Part shown: positions 27,487 through 36,827 of the stretch, one piece after another
Layout: the number at the start of each line of letters is the position of its first letter
How positions within the stretch are numbered: position 1 is the stretch's first letter
NCBI GenBank assembly: GCA_002716045.1
Contig: PAZC01000014.1
Location: forward strand, 36,750-100,749
Direction of reading: 5' to 3'
Source of the DNA: Opitutia bacterium
GTDB lineage: Bacteria; Verrucomicrobiota; Verrucomicrobiia; Opitutales; Seribacteraceae
DNA length: 64,000 nucleotides
Position numbers and translations under genes: made by a program
The notes under the pieces: generated by a model
The model's input: only the letters and a program-made list of their open reading frames with translations
The model's database searches: none
What the model was told of the DNA's origin: nothing

Positions 27487-28800
27487 ATGACCTTCCGAAC
27501 TGTAGTTTTCATCAGCGCTCTCCTTCCGCTTTCAGCGGTTGCAAACTCTTGGCCACAATGGCGAGGACCAGATGCTTCCGGACATGTTGCCGGAAAAGGA
27601 TTCCCCACCGAATGGAGCGAAACAAAGAACATCGTATGGAAAAGCAAGATTCCGGGGCGGGGCCATTCATCCCCGGTAGTCGAGGGGGATCTCGTTTGGA
27701 TGACCACGGCTTATGAAACGCCGGCCTCCGAGGAAGACATCAAGAAACGCCTTCAGTCAAATACCGGCAGCCAACCGCTTACCTTGCTGGAAACAGTCAG
27801 CCTTCGGGCAGTGCGAATCGACCCCAAGTCGGGCAAGGTGCTGCTCAACGTTGAGGTATTCAAGAAAAGCAAGCCACAATGGGTACACAAGATGAACAGT
27901 TACGCTTCCTGCACGCCATGGCTGGAGGACGGAAAACTGTACTGCCACTTCGGGGCAATGGGCAATGCCTGCCTAGATGCTAAAACCGGTAAGGTATTGT
28001 GGCGAAACGACGACAAGAAACTGTGGGTGATGCACGAAAACGGGCCCGGCAGTTCGCCAGTGGTGTGGGGGGATTTCATGATCTTTCACCTCGATGGAAG
28101 CGACAAGCAAAGCATTGTCGCACTACGAAAGGACAACGGAAAAATCGCTTGGCAAACCAAGCGATCCGGCAAAATGAACAGCAATCCCCAATTGCAGAAA
28201 GCTTACTCCACTCCAATCGTTGTAAATATCAATGGAAAGGATTGCGTGGTCTCCCCCGCCGCTGACTGGATTTACGGATATGATCCCGCCACCGGCAAAG
28301 AACTCTGGAAAGTCCCCTATGGTATTCTCGGTTTCTCCAACGTGGCCCGCCCGGTTATGGGACACGGCATGATCTACGTGCCCACCTGTTTCATGAAAGG
28401 CGAGGTCATGGCCATTCGCTACCAAGGCGTTCCGAAACCGGAAGTCGCTTGGCGATTGAGCCGAGGCGGCCCGAAAATGCCTTCGCCTCTTCTGGTAGGT
28501 GATGAACTTTACGTCGTGAACGATGCAGGCATTGCCGCTTGCCTCGACGCCAAAACTGGGGAAATGCATTGGCGAGAGCGGATCAACGCTCAATTCAGCG
28601 CCTCACCCACTTATGCGGATGGCAAAATCTATCTTTGCGATCGAAAAGGAGCTACCACAGTGCTCAAACCGGGCAAATCATACAAAGTGCTCGCCCATAA
28701 CCAATTGGAAGGCGGCGAGCACAAGGCCAGTCTGACACCTTATGGTAAATCCTTTCTGGTACGCACCGAAGAAGCGATTTACCGCATACAGGAAAAATAG
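27487..28800 (+). CDS. PQQ-binding-like beta-propeller (BamB-like) secreted protein
   Basis: WPQWRGPDASGHVAGKGFPTEWSETKNIVWKSKIPGRGHSSPVV; repeated DAKTGKVLW-type blades. Confidence 0.9.
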   Translation: MTFRTVVFISALLPLSAVANSWPQWRGPDASGHVAGKGFPTEWSETKNIVWKSKIPGRGHSSPVVEGDLVWMTTAYETPASEEDIKKRLQSNTGSQPLTLLETVSLRAVRIDPKSGKVLLNVEVFKKSKPQWVHKMNSYASCTPWLEDGKLYCHFGAMGNACLDAKTGKVLWRNDDKKLWVMHENGPGSSPVVWGDFMIFHLDGSDKQSIVALRKDNGKIAWQTKRSGKMNSNPQLQKAYSTPIVVNINGKDCVVSPAADWIYGYDPATGKELWKVPYGILGFSNVARPVMGHGMIYVPTCFMKGEVMAIRYQGVPKPEVAWRLSRGGPKMPSPLLVGDELYVVNDAGIAACLDAKTGEMHWRERINAQFSASPTYADGKIYLCDRKGATTVLKPGKSYKVLAHNQLEGGEHKASLTPYGKSFLVRTEEAIYRIQEK

Positions 28801-28865
28801 AATTCCTCCATCAAGGGGTCGGATCGCTTTGACAATGCGGCCAAATCCCGTAATATGCATACAAT

Positions 28866-30233
28866 ATGCTGACCTTGTACGGAAAGGCGGGAGGAAAGTT
28901 TTGCGATGGGTTGTCGCGACGCTCCTTCTTGAGCATAGGAGCCCTTGGGTTCGCCGGCGCAACCTTGCCCAAGCTTTTGCGGGCCGAACGACTCTCGGGA
29001 ACCGGACGCTCCCATAAGGCAATCATCAACGTATTGCTTCCGGGGGGAGCTCCGCACCAAGACATGGTAGACCTGAAACCCGACGCGCCCTCGGACATAC
29101 GCGGCGAGTTCAAACCCATCGGCACAAACGTGCCTGGAATCCAAATTTCGGAACACATGCCGCGCATGGCCAAGATGATGGACAAGTTTGCCATCATTCG
29201 CTCGATGGTCGATTCTCAGGGAGGACACGATCTTTACCAGTGCCTGACAGGTCTTCCTCGCAACGCTCGCGGCATGGCTGGCGGCATTCCCTCGATGGGG
29301 GCATGGGTATCGCGTCTTTATGGTGAAAAAGGAGGGGGAATTCCCGCTCATCTCACCCTGATGCATCCCACGGGACACCACCAATGGGGAGATCCCGGAA
29401 CAGGTGGTTTCTTGGGTCGGGAACATGGCCCCTTTCGCTTGTCCAAGGGAAAGGAAAACAACTCGGGTCTGGAAACGGTCCAAAACATGACCTTGCGTGA
29501 CCTTACCTTGGAACGTCTCAAGGATCGTCATACCTTACGCAAGTCGTTCGATGGTTTCCGGCGAGACTTGGACGCGTCGGCCGAGTTTGATTCTCTCGAT
29601 GAATTCGAGAAACAAGCTTTGGGGATTCTGTCTTCCTCGGAAATGGCCGATGCCCTCGATCTATCCAGAGAAGATGCAAGAACCATAGAACGATACGGAA
29701 AACCGGATCCAGAATGGCGGGCGGACGGAGCTCCCAAAATGACGACAAATTTCCTGCTCGCTCGCCGTTTGGTGGAAGCTGGAGCCCGCTATGTTTCACT
29801 TAATTTCAGTCGATGGGATTGGCATGGCGATAATTTCGGGCGGGGACGCGTGGATATTCCAATGCTAGATCAGGCCCTTTGCGCCTTGGTCGAGGACTTG
29901 CATGAGCGCGGCCTTCACAAGGATGTAAGCGTGGTCTGCTGGGGCGAGTTTGGCAGGACCCCGAAAATTAATGCCAAAGGGGGGCGAGACCACTGGCCAA
30001 AAGCCAATTTCTGTCTACTTGCCGGCGGCGGCATGCGAACGGGCCAAGTGATTGGTTCTACCGACAAACACGCCGCCGAACCCGATGATCGTCCCGTGCG
30101 CTTCAAGGAGGTCCACGCCACCCTATTTCACAATCTTGGCATTCCCGCGAACCAAGAACGAGTCTTCGATTTGCAAGGCCGACCACATCATCCGGTCGAC
30201 CCAGAGGTCAAACCTCTGCCGGAGTTAGTTTGA
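28866..30233 (+). CDS. DUF1501 protein, Tat-type signal
   Basis: SRRSFLSIGALGFAGATLPKLLRAE; LLPGGAPHQDMVDLKPDAPSDIRGEFKPI; VVCWGEFGRTPKINAKGGRDHW. Confidence 0.93.
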   Translation: MLTLYGKAGGKFCDGLSRRSFLSIGALGFAGATLPKLLRAERLSGTGRSHKAIINVLLPGGAPHQDMVDLKPDAPSDIRGEFKPIGTNVPGIQISEHMPRMAKMMDKFAIIRSMVDSQGGHDLYQCLTGLPRNARGMAGGIPSMGAWVSRLYGEKGGGIPAHLTLMHPTGHHQWGDPGTGGFLGREHGPFRLSKGKENNSGLETVQNMTLRDLTLERLKDRHTLRKSFDGFRRDLDASAEFDSLDEFEKQALGILSSSEMADALDLSREDARTIERYGKPDPEWRADGAPKMTTNFLLARRLVEAGARYVSLNFSRWDWHGDNFGRGRVDIPMLDQALCALVEDLHERGLHKDVSVVCWGEFGRTPKINAKGGRDHWPKANFCLLAGGGMRTGQVIGSTDKHAAEPDDRPVRFKEVHATLFHNLGIPANQERVFDLQGRPHHPVDPEVKPLPELV

Positions 30234-30252
30234 CGCAAGAACCATTTAAGCT

Positions 30253-31104
30253 CTAGCGCAGAAGCTTCCAGATCGCGTCGACTGGGATGCAGGACTTGAT
30301 CACCATTTGGAGGTTTTCCTTGTGCCCCTTGACCTGGTTATAATAAATCGAGTTCGTGGCCGAGACCATCCCGACAACGGCTCCAGTATCATCCAAGACC
30401 GGAGCACCGCTGGATCCTTTGGCATAATCCGCAGTAATGGCCATTCTCTGGGCACCTTTTCCAGTCTTGGTGCGACTAACGAAATAGCGAGAAACATCAC
30501 CCTTGGTCATGGTGAAGAAACGACCGTCCGGATGGCTGATCACATTGACCGATGTGCCTACGGGGGCCTTGGCGGCCAAGGGTAGAGGCTTTAATTTGGC
30601 GTCCTTTAACTGAATAATCGCCACGTCATCCGCTTTGCTGGCAGCCAAGACCTCGCTGACGAGATAGGTGTTTCCCTTGTAGTCCATAGCCCCGAAGGTA
30701 GCTCCTTCATTATTTTCAATGACATGATGATTGGTCGCGACAATACCTGACTCGGTAATGGCAAAGCCGGAAGCGGAATTAACGTGCCACTTGGTGCACT
30801 TTCCACATTTGTAAAGTCGCCCGATCATAAGGACGGAAGGCCTGCAACTCTCGTAAAACTTCGCTGGCGAAAGCTTTATGCCTTTAGCCCTCGGCAACTG
30901 CGTCCGTGCTTTTGGGCGGGAGAGTTGCTCATTGAGGGTCCGTAAGGGTGTAGCTTTCTTGGTGTCGTAAAGAGCTGACAAATTGCGCTCAAACTGAGCC
31001 TTGAGGGCCACGTCATCAACAATACCGGGGTTGGCGGCAAAAGTATAAAGGGTCTGAATAGCCAACGTGAGGACGAACAAAAGCAAACAAAGGAAGGTTT
31101 TCAT
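30253..31104 (-). CDS. Secreted trypsin-like serine protease
   Basis: Start at MKTFLCLLLFVLTLAIQTLYTFA (31104); triad contexts ATNHHVIE, DDVAIIQL, KGSSGAPVLD; CGKCTKWH preceding. Confidence 0.85.
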   Translation of the reverse strand: MKTFLCLLLFVLTLAIQTLYTFAANPGIVDDVALKAQFERNLSALYDTKKATPLRTLNEQLSRPKARTQLPRAKGIKLSPAKFYESCRPSVLMIGRLYKCGKCTKWHVNSASGFAITESGIVATNHHVIENNEGATFGAMDYKGNTYLVSEVLAASKADDVAIIQLKDAKLKPLPLAAKAPVGTSVNVISHPDGRFFTMTKGDVSRYFVSRTKTGKGAQRMAITADYAKGSSGAPVLDDTGAVVGMVSATNSIYYNQVKGHKENLQMVIKSCIPVDAIWKLLR

Positions 31105-31271
31105 CCGCCCACACAACCTGAATTTTCGGTTTCGGACAAGAAAGAAGCAATCCCTCGTTTCTTTGGTTTGACAATAGGCTTGGGGCACCATTGTCCAGGC
31201 TTGGCCTTGACCAGGTGGAAAGCAACTAGTAGCACAAAAAAGCCTCCCCCTTTCAGCGCCCCGTAATTGCC

Positions 31272-34265
31272 ATGAAACATATCCCTTCATTTCCCATCAT
31301 CAGGAAATTGGCTCTGGCTATAGGCTTGCTTCTAACAAACCCGGGGCAAGCCGAACTTGATCCGCTGGCGAAGGGTCACCTAGAGCAACTAGGAGTATCT
31401 CGCGGAGTATGCGCCGTACTTGGTTTGCCGAATGGCAAAGAACCCTCATACCTGTTGGATCTTGCTCAAGGAAGTGAGCTGACGATCTACTTTCAATCAC
31501 CACTAGATGATGAATTGAACTCTCTCCGCGAGGCAGCGGACGAAGCTGGATTATTGGGCAAACGAATCTTCCTTGAGAAAGGTAATTGGAACAAAATCCA
31601 TTTGGCTAGCAACTTGGCGGATACCGCGTTGGTGGCCTCTCATGCCAAGGAAGCAGTCAATGAGAAAGAGCTGATGCGGGCAATAAGACCGGGTGGTATA
31701 GCCTTGCTTGGAAACAAGCCCTTGATCAAGCCTGCAAACAAAGACACCGATAGCTGGAGCCATCCCTACCACGGTCCCGACAACAATCCCCAATCGACCG
31801 ACAAGGTGGCTCGAGCTCCATACCTCACGCAGTTCGTGGCCGAACCAAAGTTCAGCCCCATGCCACAGGTCTCGGTAGGAGCTGGCGGGCGGATCTTCAA
31901 GGCCTTTGGACACATCGCCCACAAGGCAAATCAAAATGCCGTCCTCAACACACTCATCTGCGTAAATGCCTACAACGGCACCATTCTATGGAAACGCCCC
32001 TTGAAAAAAGGTTACATGATACACCGCAACACGATGGTCGCCACACCCAAGGCCCTCTACATGGCCGATGACGAATCGTGCAAGGTGATCGACGCCGCAA
32101 CGGGGAAAATTCTTCAGGAAATCCTCGTGCCGAAAGGGTTGGGTGACGGACCTGTCTGGAAATGGATGGCATTGGAAAATAATACGCTCTTCGCCTTGGT
32201 CGGGGCCACCGAGACAAAGGTCGATACAGTGAAGTCAAATCGTCGAGGCCTCGGTCACTGGCCGTGGGGGATGTGGCAAGGCCACGATTACAAGAATCCC
32301 CAGAAGAGCTTTGGGTTTGGCCGTACCTTCATGGCTGTCGACATCAAGACCAAGAAAGTGAAATGGAGTTATTCGGAAAAGGAGTTTATCGACAGCCGAG
32401 GAGTATGCATGCGAAACGGGCGCATTTATTACTATTGTCCGCAAAAGTTTCTCGGAGGACTAAACGGAACAACCGGCAAAATGGACTGGAAAAACTCAGA
32501 CGCCGATTTACTGAAAGCCATCGGAGGAAACGAACGAGCCCAACACTACGTAACCGGCTATGCCACCACAGCTTACATGAAGTGCAACGATGATTACCTC
32601 TTTTTCGCAGGTCCGCAACGGAATCGATTGGTCTGCGCCTCAACCAAGGACGGCAAATTGCTTTGGGATAAACCAAATGGCAACCTCCAGCTCGTCCTCA
32701 GAAAGGATGGCCTCTACACCGCCGGTCCGAAGGCCACCGGAGCCAAGCTGGATTATGCCAGCGGACGCGAACTCTCCAAAATGCCTACGCGTCGAGCCTG
32801 CACTCGCGCCACCGGTAGTATTGACAGCATCTTTTATCGAACCTCGGGGGGAACCGTCCGTTTGGATATACCCTCCAACACAGCCCAACACATCGCCCCC
32901 ATGCGCCCGCCCTGCCAAGATGGTGTCATTATATCCGATGGACAACTATTCTGGGGACCTTGGATGTGCGGATGTCAACTCTCGCTCTATGGTCATATCA
33001 GCCTGACCTCCTCGGTTGGGCAAGTGCCGTTGCCAAGCGAAGAAAGCCCTGCCTTGGAACGAGCCTCAGGAAACCTGAAAGAGGTGGTCGAACTAAAGGC
33101 GCATCCCAGTGATTGGTCAACTTACCAAGGCAACAACAAGCGAGTGCCCGAAACATCCATCGCCATCCCAAGAAAGGTCAAAAAGCAATGGGCGTTCGAT
33201 TCTAAAACCAAAGTCATGCCCACGGCCCCAGTAGTGGCGGGAGGGCTTGTCTTCGTCGGTGATCGGGCAGGTGTCCTGCGATCGATCGATGCAAATGGCA
33301 AACTCAAGTGGAAGGCCTACTTGGGCGGTGCCATCTACTTTCCCCCGACAATTTGGAAAAACCGCGCCTACGTGGGCTCGGCGGATGGCCGTGTTTATGC
33401 ATTTGAAGCGGCCACGGGCAGAAAACTTTGGTCTTTTCGGGTCGCTCCGGGTGCAAGGCGAATCTCAATGTTCGGCAAACTCATATCGACTTGGCCGGTG
33501 GCAGGTGGAGTAATCGTCAAAGACGGAACCGTCTATGCCGCTGCCGGCATTGCCCACTATGATGGCACGCACGTGGTGGCTCTCGACGCAGTGTCAGGCA
33601 AACTCAAGTGGCACAATGATTCATCAGGAAGTTTGTCAGGCAAGGTCAACAGCGGGGTCAGCATGCAGGGGGACCTCTTTCTGGAAGATGGAAAACTTTG
33701 TTTTCTCGGTGGTGGCGTCTACGAGACAGCTCAATTTGATCTGGATAACGGTCAATGCCTCAACACGCCAAAGGAAGACCCTCGTTCAGAATATCGCACC
33801 GCTTTTTACCCGTACTATCCCGAATATGGTAACTATCTGTCACTCGACCATAACTTGAAAGATGGGCGCTCCCTCGTATTCGACGCCAGTTACGAAGGAA
33901 ATCGCTTCACTCCGTTGACCCTTCTTTCCCCCTTGCCAAATGGTGTCTCCAAAATACGCAAGGATGCTGCCCGTTGGTCAAATCGTCGGGGTTGGTCGGA
34001 GAAAAGGAAACCGATCTGGCAGGATAATGACAATCGACGCTTTGCCAGCTTCGTGGTGGGTTCGAAGCTTTTGCTTGTTGCAGGCGACTTCGGAGAGGAT
34101 GGCAAGGAACCCTTTGTCTCCGCCACCCAAATTGAAAACGGGGAAACCGCATGGAAAGTTCCCTTGTCTGCCCAACCCATCAAGGGAGGCGTGTCCATCG
34201 ACCATCGAGGTCATATATTCATTAGCTTGAAAAACGGCGAACTTCTTTGTTTTTCCGCCCCATAA
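31272..34265 (+). CDS. Large secreted PQQ-type beta-propeller with methyltransferase-like N-terminal domain
   Basis: Signal peptide; N-terminal Rossmann-like block ending ELMRAIRPGGIALLGNKPL; then many propeller blades (DAATGKIL, EAATGRKLWSFRV, DAVSGKLKWHND). Confidence 0.85.
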   Translation: MKHIPSFPIIRKLALAIGLLLTNPGQAELDPLAKGHLEQLGVSRGVCAVLGLPNGKEPSYLLDLAQGSELTIYFQSPLDDELNSLREAADEAGLLGKRIFLEKGNWNKIHLASNLADTALVASHAKEAVNEKELMRAIRPGGIALLGNKPLIKPANKDTDSWSHPYHGPDNNPQSTDKVARAPYLTQFVAEPKFSPMPQVSVGAGGRIFKAFGHIAHKANQNAVLNTLICVNAYNGTILWKRPLKKGYMIHRNTMVATPKALYMADDESCKVIDAATGKILQEILVPKGLGDGPVWKWMALENNTLFALVGATETKVDTVKSNRRGLGHWPWGMWQGHDYKNPQKSFGFGRTFMAVDIKTKKVKWSYSEKEFIDSRGVCMRNGRIYYYCPQKFLGGLNGTTGKMDWKNSDADLLKAIGGNERAQHYVTGYATTAYMKCNDDYLFFAGPQRNRLVCASTKDGKLLWDKPNGNLQLVLRKDGLYTAGPKATGAKLDYASGRELSKMPTRRACTRATGSIDSIFYRTSGGTVRLDIPSNTAQHIAPMRPPCQDGVIISDGQLFWGPWMCGCQLSLYGHISLTSSVGQVPLPSEESPALERASGNLKEVVELKAHPSDWSTYQGNNKRVPETSIAIPRKVKKQWAFDSKTKVMPTAPVVAGGLVFVGDRAGVLRSIDANGKLKWKAYLGGAIYFPPTIWKNRAYVGSADGRVYAFEAATGRKLWSFRVAPGARRISMFGKLISTWPVAGGVIVKDGTVYAAAGIAHYDGTHVVALDAVSGKLKWHNDSSGSLSGKVNSGVSMQGDLFLEDGKLCFLGGGVYETAQFDLDNGQCLNTPKEDPRSEYRTAFYPYYPEYGNYLSLDHNLKDGRSLVFDASYEGNRFTPLTLLSPLPNGVSKIRKDAARWSNRRGWSEKRKPIWQDNDNRRFASFVVGSKLLLVAGDFGEDGKEPFVSATQIENGETAWKVPLSAQPIKGGVSIDHRGHIFISLKNGELLCFSAP

Positions 34266-34291
34266 GCAACAGTGTGACTGTGACTAAAAGT

Positions 34292-35689
34292 ATGAAAGTG
34301 TTCCTCTCTATTATCTTGTTTCCATGCCTGGTTTACATTCTGACGGGAAAACAGAAAACGCATAACATAGTACTCTTTTTGATCGACGACCTGGGCTGGA
34401 AAGACCTCGGTTGCTACGGCAGCGACTACTACCGGACACCCCATATCGACAAACTGGCAAAACAAGGCATTCGGTTCACCGATGCATACGCCGCTTGCGC
34501 AGTCTGCTCCCCTACCCGAGCAGCCATCATGACGGGAAAATATCCCGCTCGAATCATGCTGACGGAGTGGTTGCCTTCGGGGCGATGGAACCCTAAGGCC
34601 AAGCTTCGCAGCGGCCGTTTCCTGCGTGGTCTGCCATTGGAGGAAATCACCCTCGCTGAAGCTCTCCGAAAAGGAGGATACGAAACTTGCATCGCAGGGA
34701 AATGGCATTTGGGCAGCGAACCCTTCCTGACCCCGGCTCACCACGGGTTTGGAGTAAATATCGGGGCCAATGAACATGGGAACCCGGGGAATTATTTCTT
34801 CCCTTACAAAGGACAATGGTCAATTCCGACTACCAAGCTCAAAGCACGCTGGCAGGTGCTTGCAGGAGGCAAACCAGGCGAATACCTAACCGATCGCTTG
34901 ACCGATGAAGCCATTGCTTTCGTTCGCAAACAACGGGACAAACCATTCTTCCTCTATTTTTCGCACTACGCCGTCCACACACCCTTTCAAGCCAAGAAGG
35001 ACATGATAAAGAAATACGAGCGAGTCCCGAAGGAGAAGCGACAAGGGAAACCCGTCTATGCCGCCATGGTGGAAAGTGTGGACGAAAGCGTTGGTAGAAT
35101 CATGGCATGCTTGAAGGAACTGGAACTGGATGATGACACTTTGGTGATCTTCACCTCAGACAACGGAGGCTTTGCCGGGGCAACCAAACACGCCCCTCTT
35201 CGAGGCAACAAGGGTGCTTATTACGAAGGTGGCATTCGTGTGCCATTGGTCATTCGTTGGCCCGGGGTAACGAAAGCCGGCCAAGTCAGCCACGTACCCG
35301 TGACTAGCTCTGACTTGTACCCAACTTGCCTCACGGCGGGCGGCCTGCCTCTTCATCATGCCCAACATAGGGATGGCCTGGACTTGAAACCAGTGCTGGA
35401 AGGAGCCAACTCGCTCGACCGGAAAGCCTTGTTCTGGCATTACCCGCACTACAACAGTCACCCGTCAGCAGTGCCTTCCAGCGTAATGCGCAAAGGCGAT
35501 TGGAAGCTGATCGAAACATTTGATCCCAAAGGAGTGGAACTTTACCACTTGGGCGACGACTTGAGCGAAACCACCAACCTCGCCAAAAAGGAATCCGGCA
35601 AGCTAGCGGAGCTTCGCAGAGAACTGGATGCTTGGCGCAAGGAAGTGGACGCCGAGATGATGGAACCGAATCCCGACCACGGGAATTAG
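34292..35689 (+). CDS. Arylsulfatase-family sulfatase
   Basis: HNIVLFLIDDLGWKDLGCYGSDYYRTPHIDKLAKQG; CSPTRAAIMTGK; GKWHLG; start at 34292 gives a signal peptide. Confidence 0.93.
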   Translation: MKVFLSIILFPCLVYILTGKQKTHNIVLFLIDDLGWKDLGCYGSDYYRTPHIDKLAKQGIRFTDAYAACAVCSPTRAAIMTGKYPARIMLTEWLPSGRWNPKAKLRSGRFLRGLPLEEITLAEALRKGGYETCIAGKWHLGSEPFLTPAHHGFGVNIGANEHGNPGNYFFPYKGQWSIPTTKLKARWQVLAGGKPGEYLTDRLTDEAIAFVRKQRDKPFFLYFSHYAVHTPFQAKKDMIKKYERVPKEKRQGKPVYAAMVESVDESVGRIMACLKELELDDDTLVIFTSDNGGFAGATKHAPLRGNKGAYYEGGIRVPLVIRWPGVTKAGQVSHVPVTSSDLYPTCLTAGGLPLHHAQHRDGLDLKPVLEGANSLDRKALFWHYPHYNSHPSAVPSSVMRKGDWKLIETFDPKGVELYHLGDDLSETTNLAKKESGKLAELRRELDAWRKEVDAEMMEPNPDHGN

Positions 35690-35742
35690 CTTCGCATGCA
35701 TTGGTTTGACTCACGTTAAGTGGCTTCTCACAGTGCCCCGCG

Positions 35743-36816
35743 ATGATCGCCGTAACCGTAAAAGAACTGGTCAAAAAATTTGGTGACACCGTAGCCCTGA
35801 ATGCAATCGACCTCGCCATCGAGCCGGGCGAATTGTTTTTTCTTCTCGGGCCCAGTGGTTGCGGCAAAACAACGTTGCTGCGCAGCATAGCCGGGTTCTA
35901 CGTGCCAGACAGTGGAACCATCCACTTCGACGAGGAAGACGTCACAAGCCTGGAACCACATCGTCGGAACACTGGCATGATGTTTCAAAGCTATGCCCTT
36001 TGGCCGCACAAGAGCGTCCATGACAACGTGGCCTTTGGCTTGGAGCAGCAGAAACTTCAGAGCGGGGAAATATCCAAGCGTGTGGAGGAAGCCCTTGAGC
36101 TCGTTCAAATGAAGTCCTATGCGGAACGAAAACCCAATGCTCTTTCCGGCGGCCAACAACAACGCGTGGCCCTCGCCCGAGCACTCGTGGTACGCCCTCG
36201 CTGTCTCTTGCTCGACGAACCGCTATCCAATCTCGACGCCAAACTTCGCCTTGAAATGCGCACGGAGATCCGACGCATCTGCAAGGAATTCAATCTCACC
36301 ACGATATATGTGACACACGACCAAAAGGAGGCCCTTTCCATCGCTGACCGTATGGCGGTGCTGGACCAAGGAAATATTTTGCAGATCGACTCGCCAACCG
36401 AGATGTACAAACGACCTCTCAATCGCTTTGTGGCGAATTTCATCGGGGAAACGAATTTCCTCAAAGGGAAGGTAGTCAGTACGGCAGCAGGCAATGCCGT
36501 GGTTGACACCGAACTAGGTGAAATGTCCGGCAAGATATCCAACAGCGAATTCAAGCCCAACGAGGGGGATACCGTTCATCTCTCATTAAACCCTGAATGC
36601 ATTCGCTTGAAAGAAGATTCGTCATCCGAGGAAAATTCTTTCAAGTGCCACATCGAAGACAGTATTTTCTATGGTGAGGTAGCTCACTATGTCATTCGTG
36701 GGGGGGAAAAAGAATTCAAGGTGTCCGAACTCAATCCACGCAACCTGAATCGCCCTGGCGATCGTGAAATGCACGCCTGCTTCTATGCCAAGGACCTTGT
36801 TGTCCTGAAGGACTAG
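35743..36816 (+). CDS. ABC transporter ATP-binding protein, Fbp/Pot type
   Basis: GPSGCGKTTLLRSIAGFYVP, LSGGQQQRVALARALVVRPRCLLLDEPLSNLDAKLR, TOBE-like C-terminus. Confidence 0.93.
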   Translation: MIAVTVKELVKKFGDTVALNAIDLAIEPGELFFLLGPSGCGKTTLLRSIAGFYVPDSGTIHFDEEDVTSLEPHRRNTGMMFQSYALWPHKSVHDNVAFGLEQQKLQSGEISKRVEEALELVQMKSYAERKPNALSGGQQQRVALARALVVRPRCLLLDEPLSNLDAKLRLEMRTEIRRICKEFNLTTIYVTHDQKEALSIADRMAVLDQGNILQIDSPTEMYKRPLNRFVANFIGETNFLKGKVVSTAAGNAVVDTELGEMSGKISNSEFKPNEGDTVHLSLNPECIRLKEDSSSEENSFKCHIEDSIFYGEVAHYVIRGGEKEFKVSELNPRNLNRPGDREMHACFYAKDLVVLKD

Positions 36817-36827
36817 GTAGAATCATC

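Noticed and set aside
28779-29531. 250-aa minus-strand ORF opposite DUF1501
   Set aside because: Shadow of a well-supported DUF1501 gene with Tat-like signal and conserved motifs.
31105-31271. Possible riboswitch or small RNA in the divergent protease / beta-propeller intergenic region
   Set aside because: Only weak purine/pyrimidine symmetry (AAGAAAG...TTTCTTT); no recognisable conserved RNA structure.
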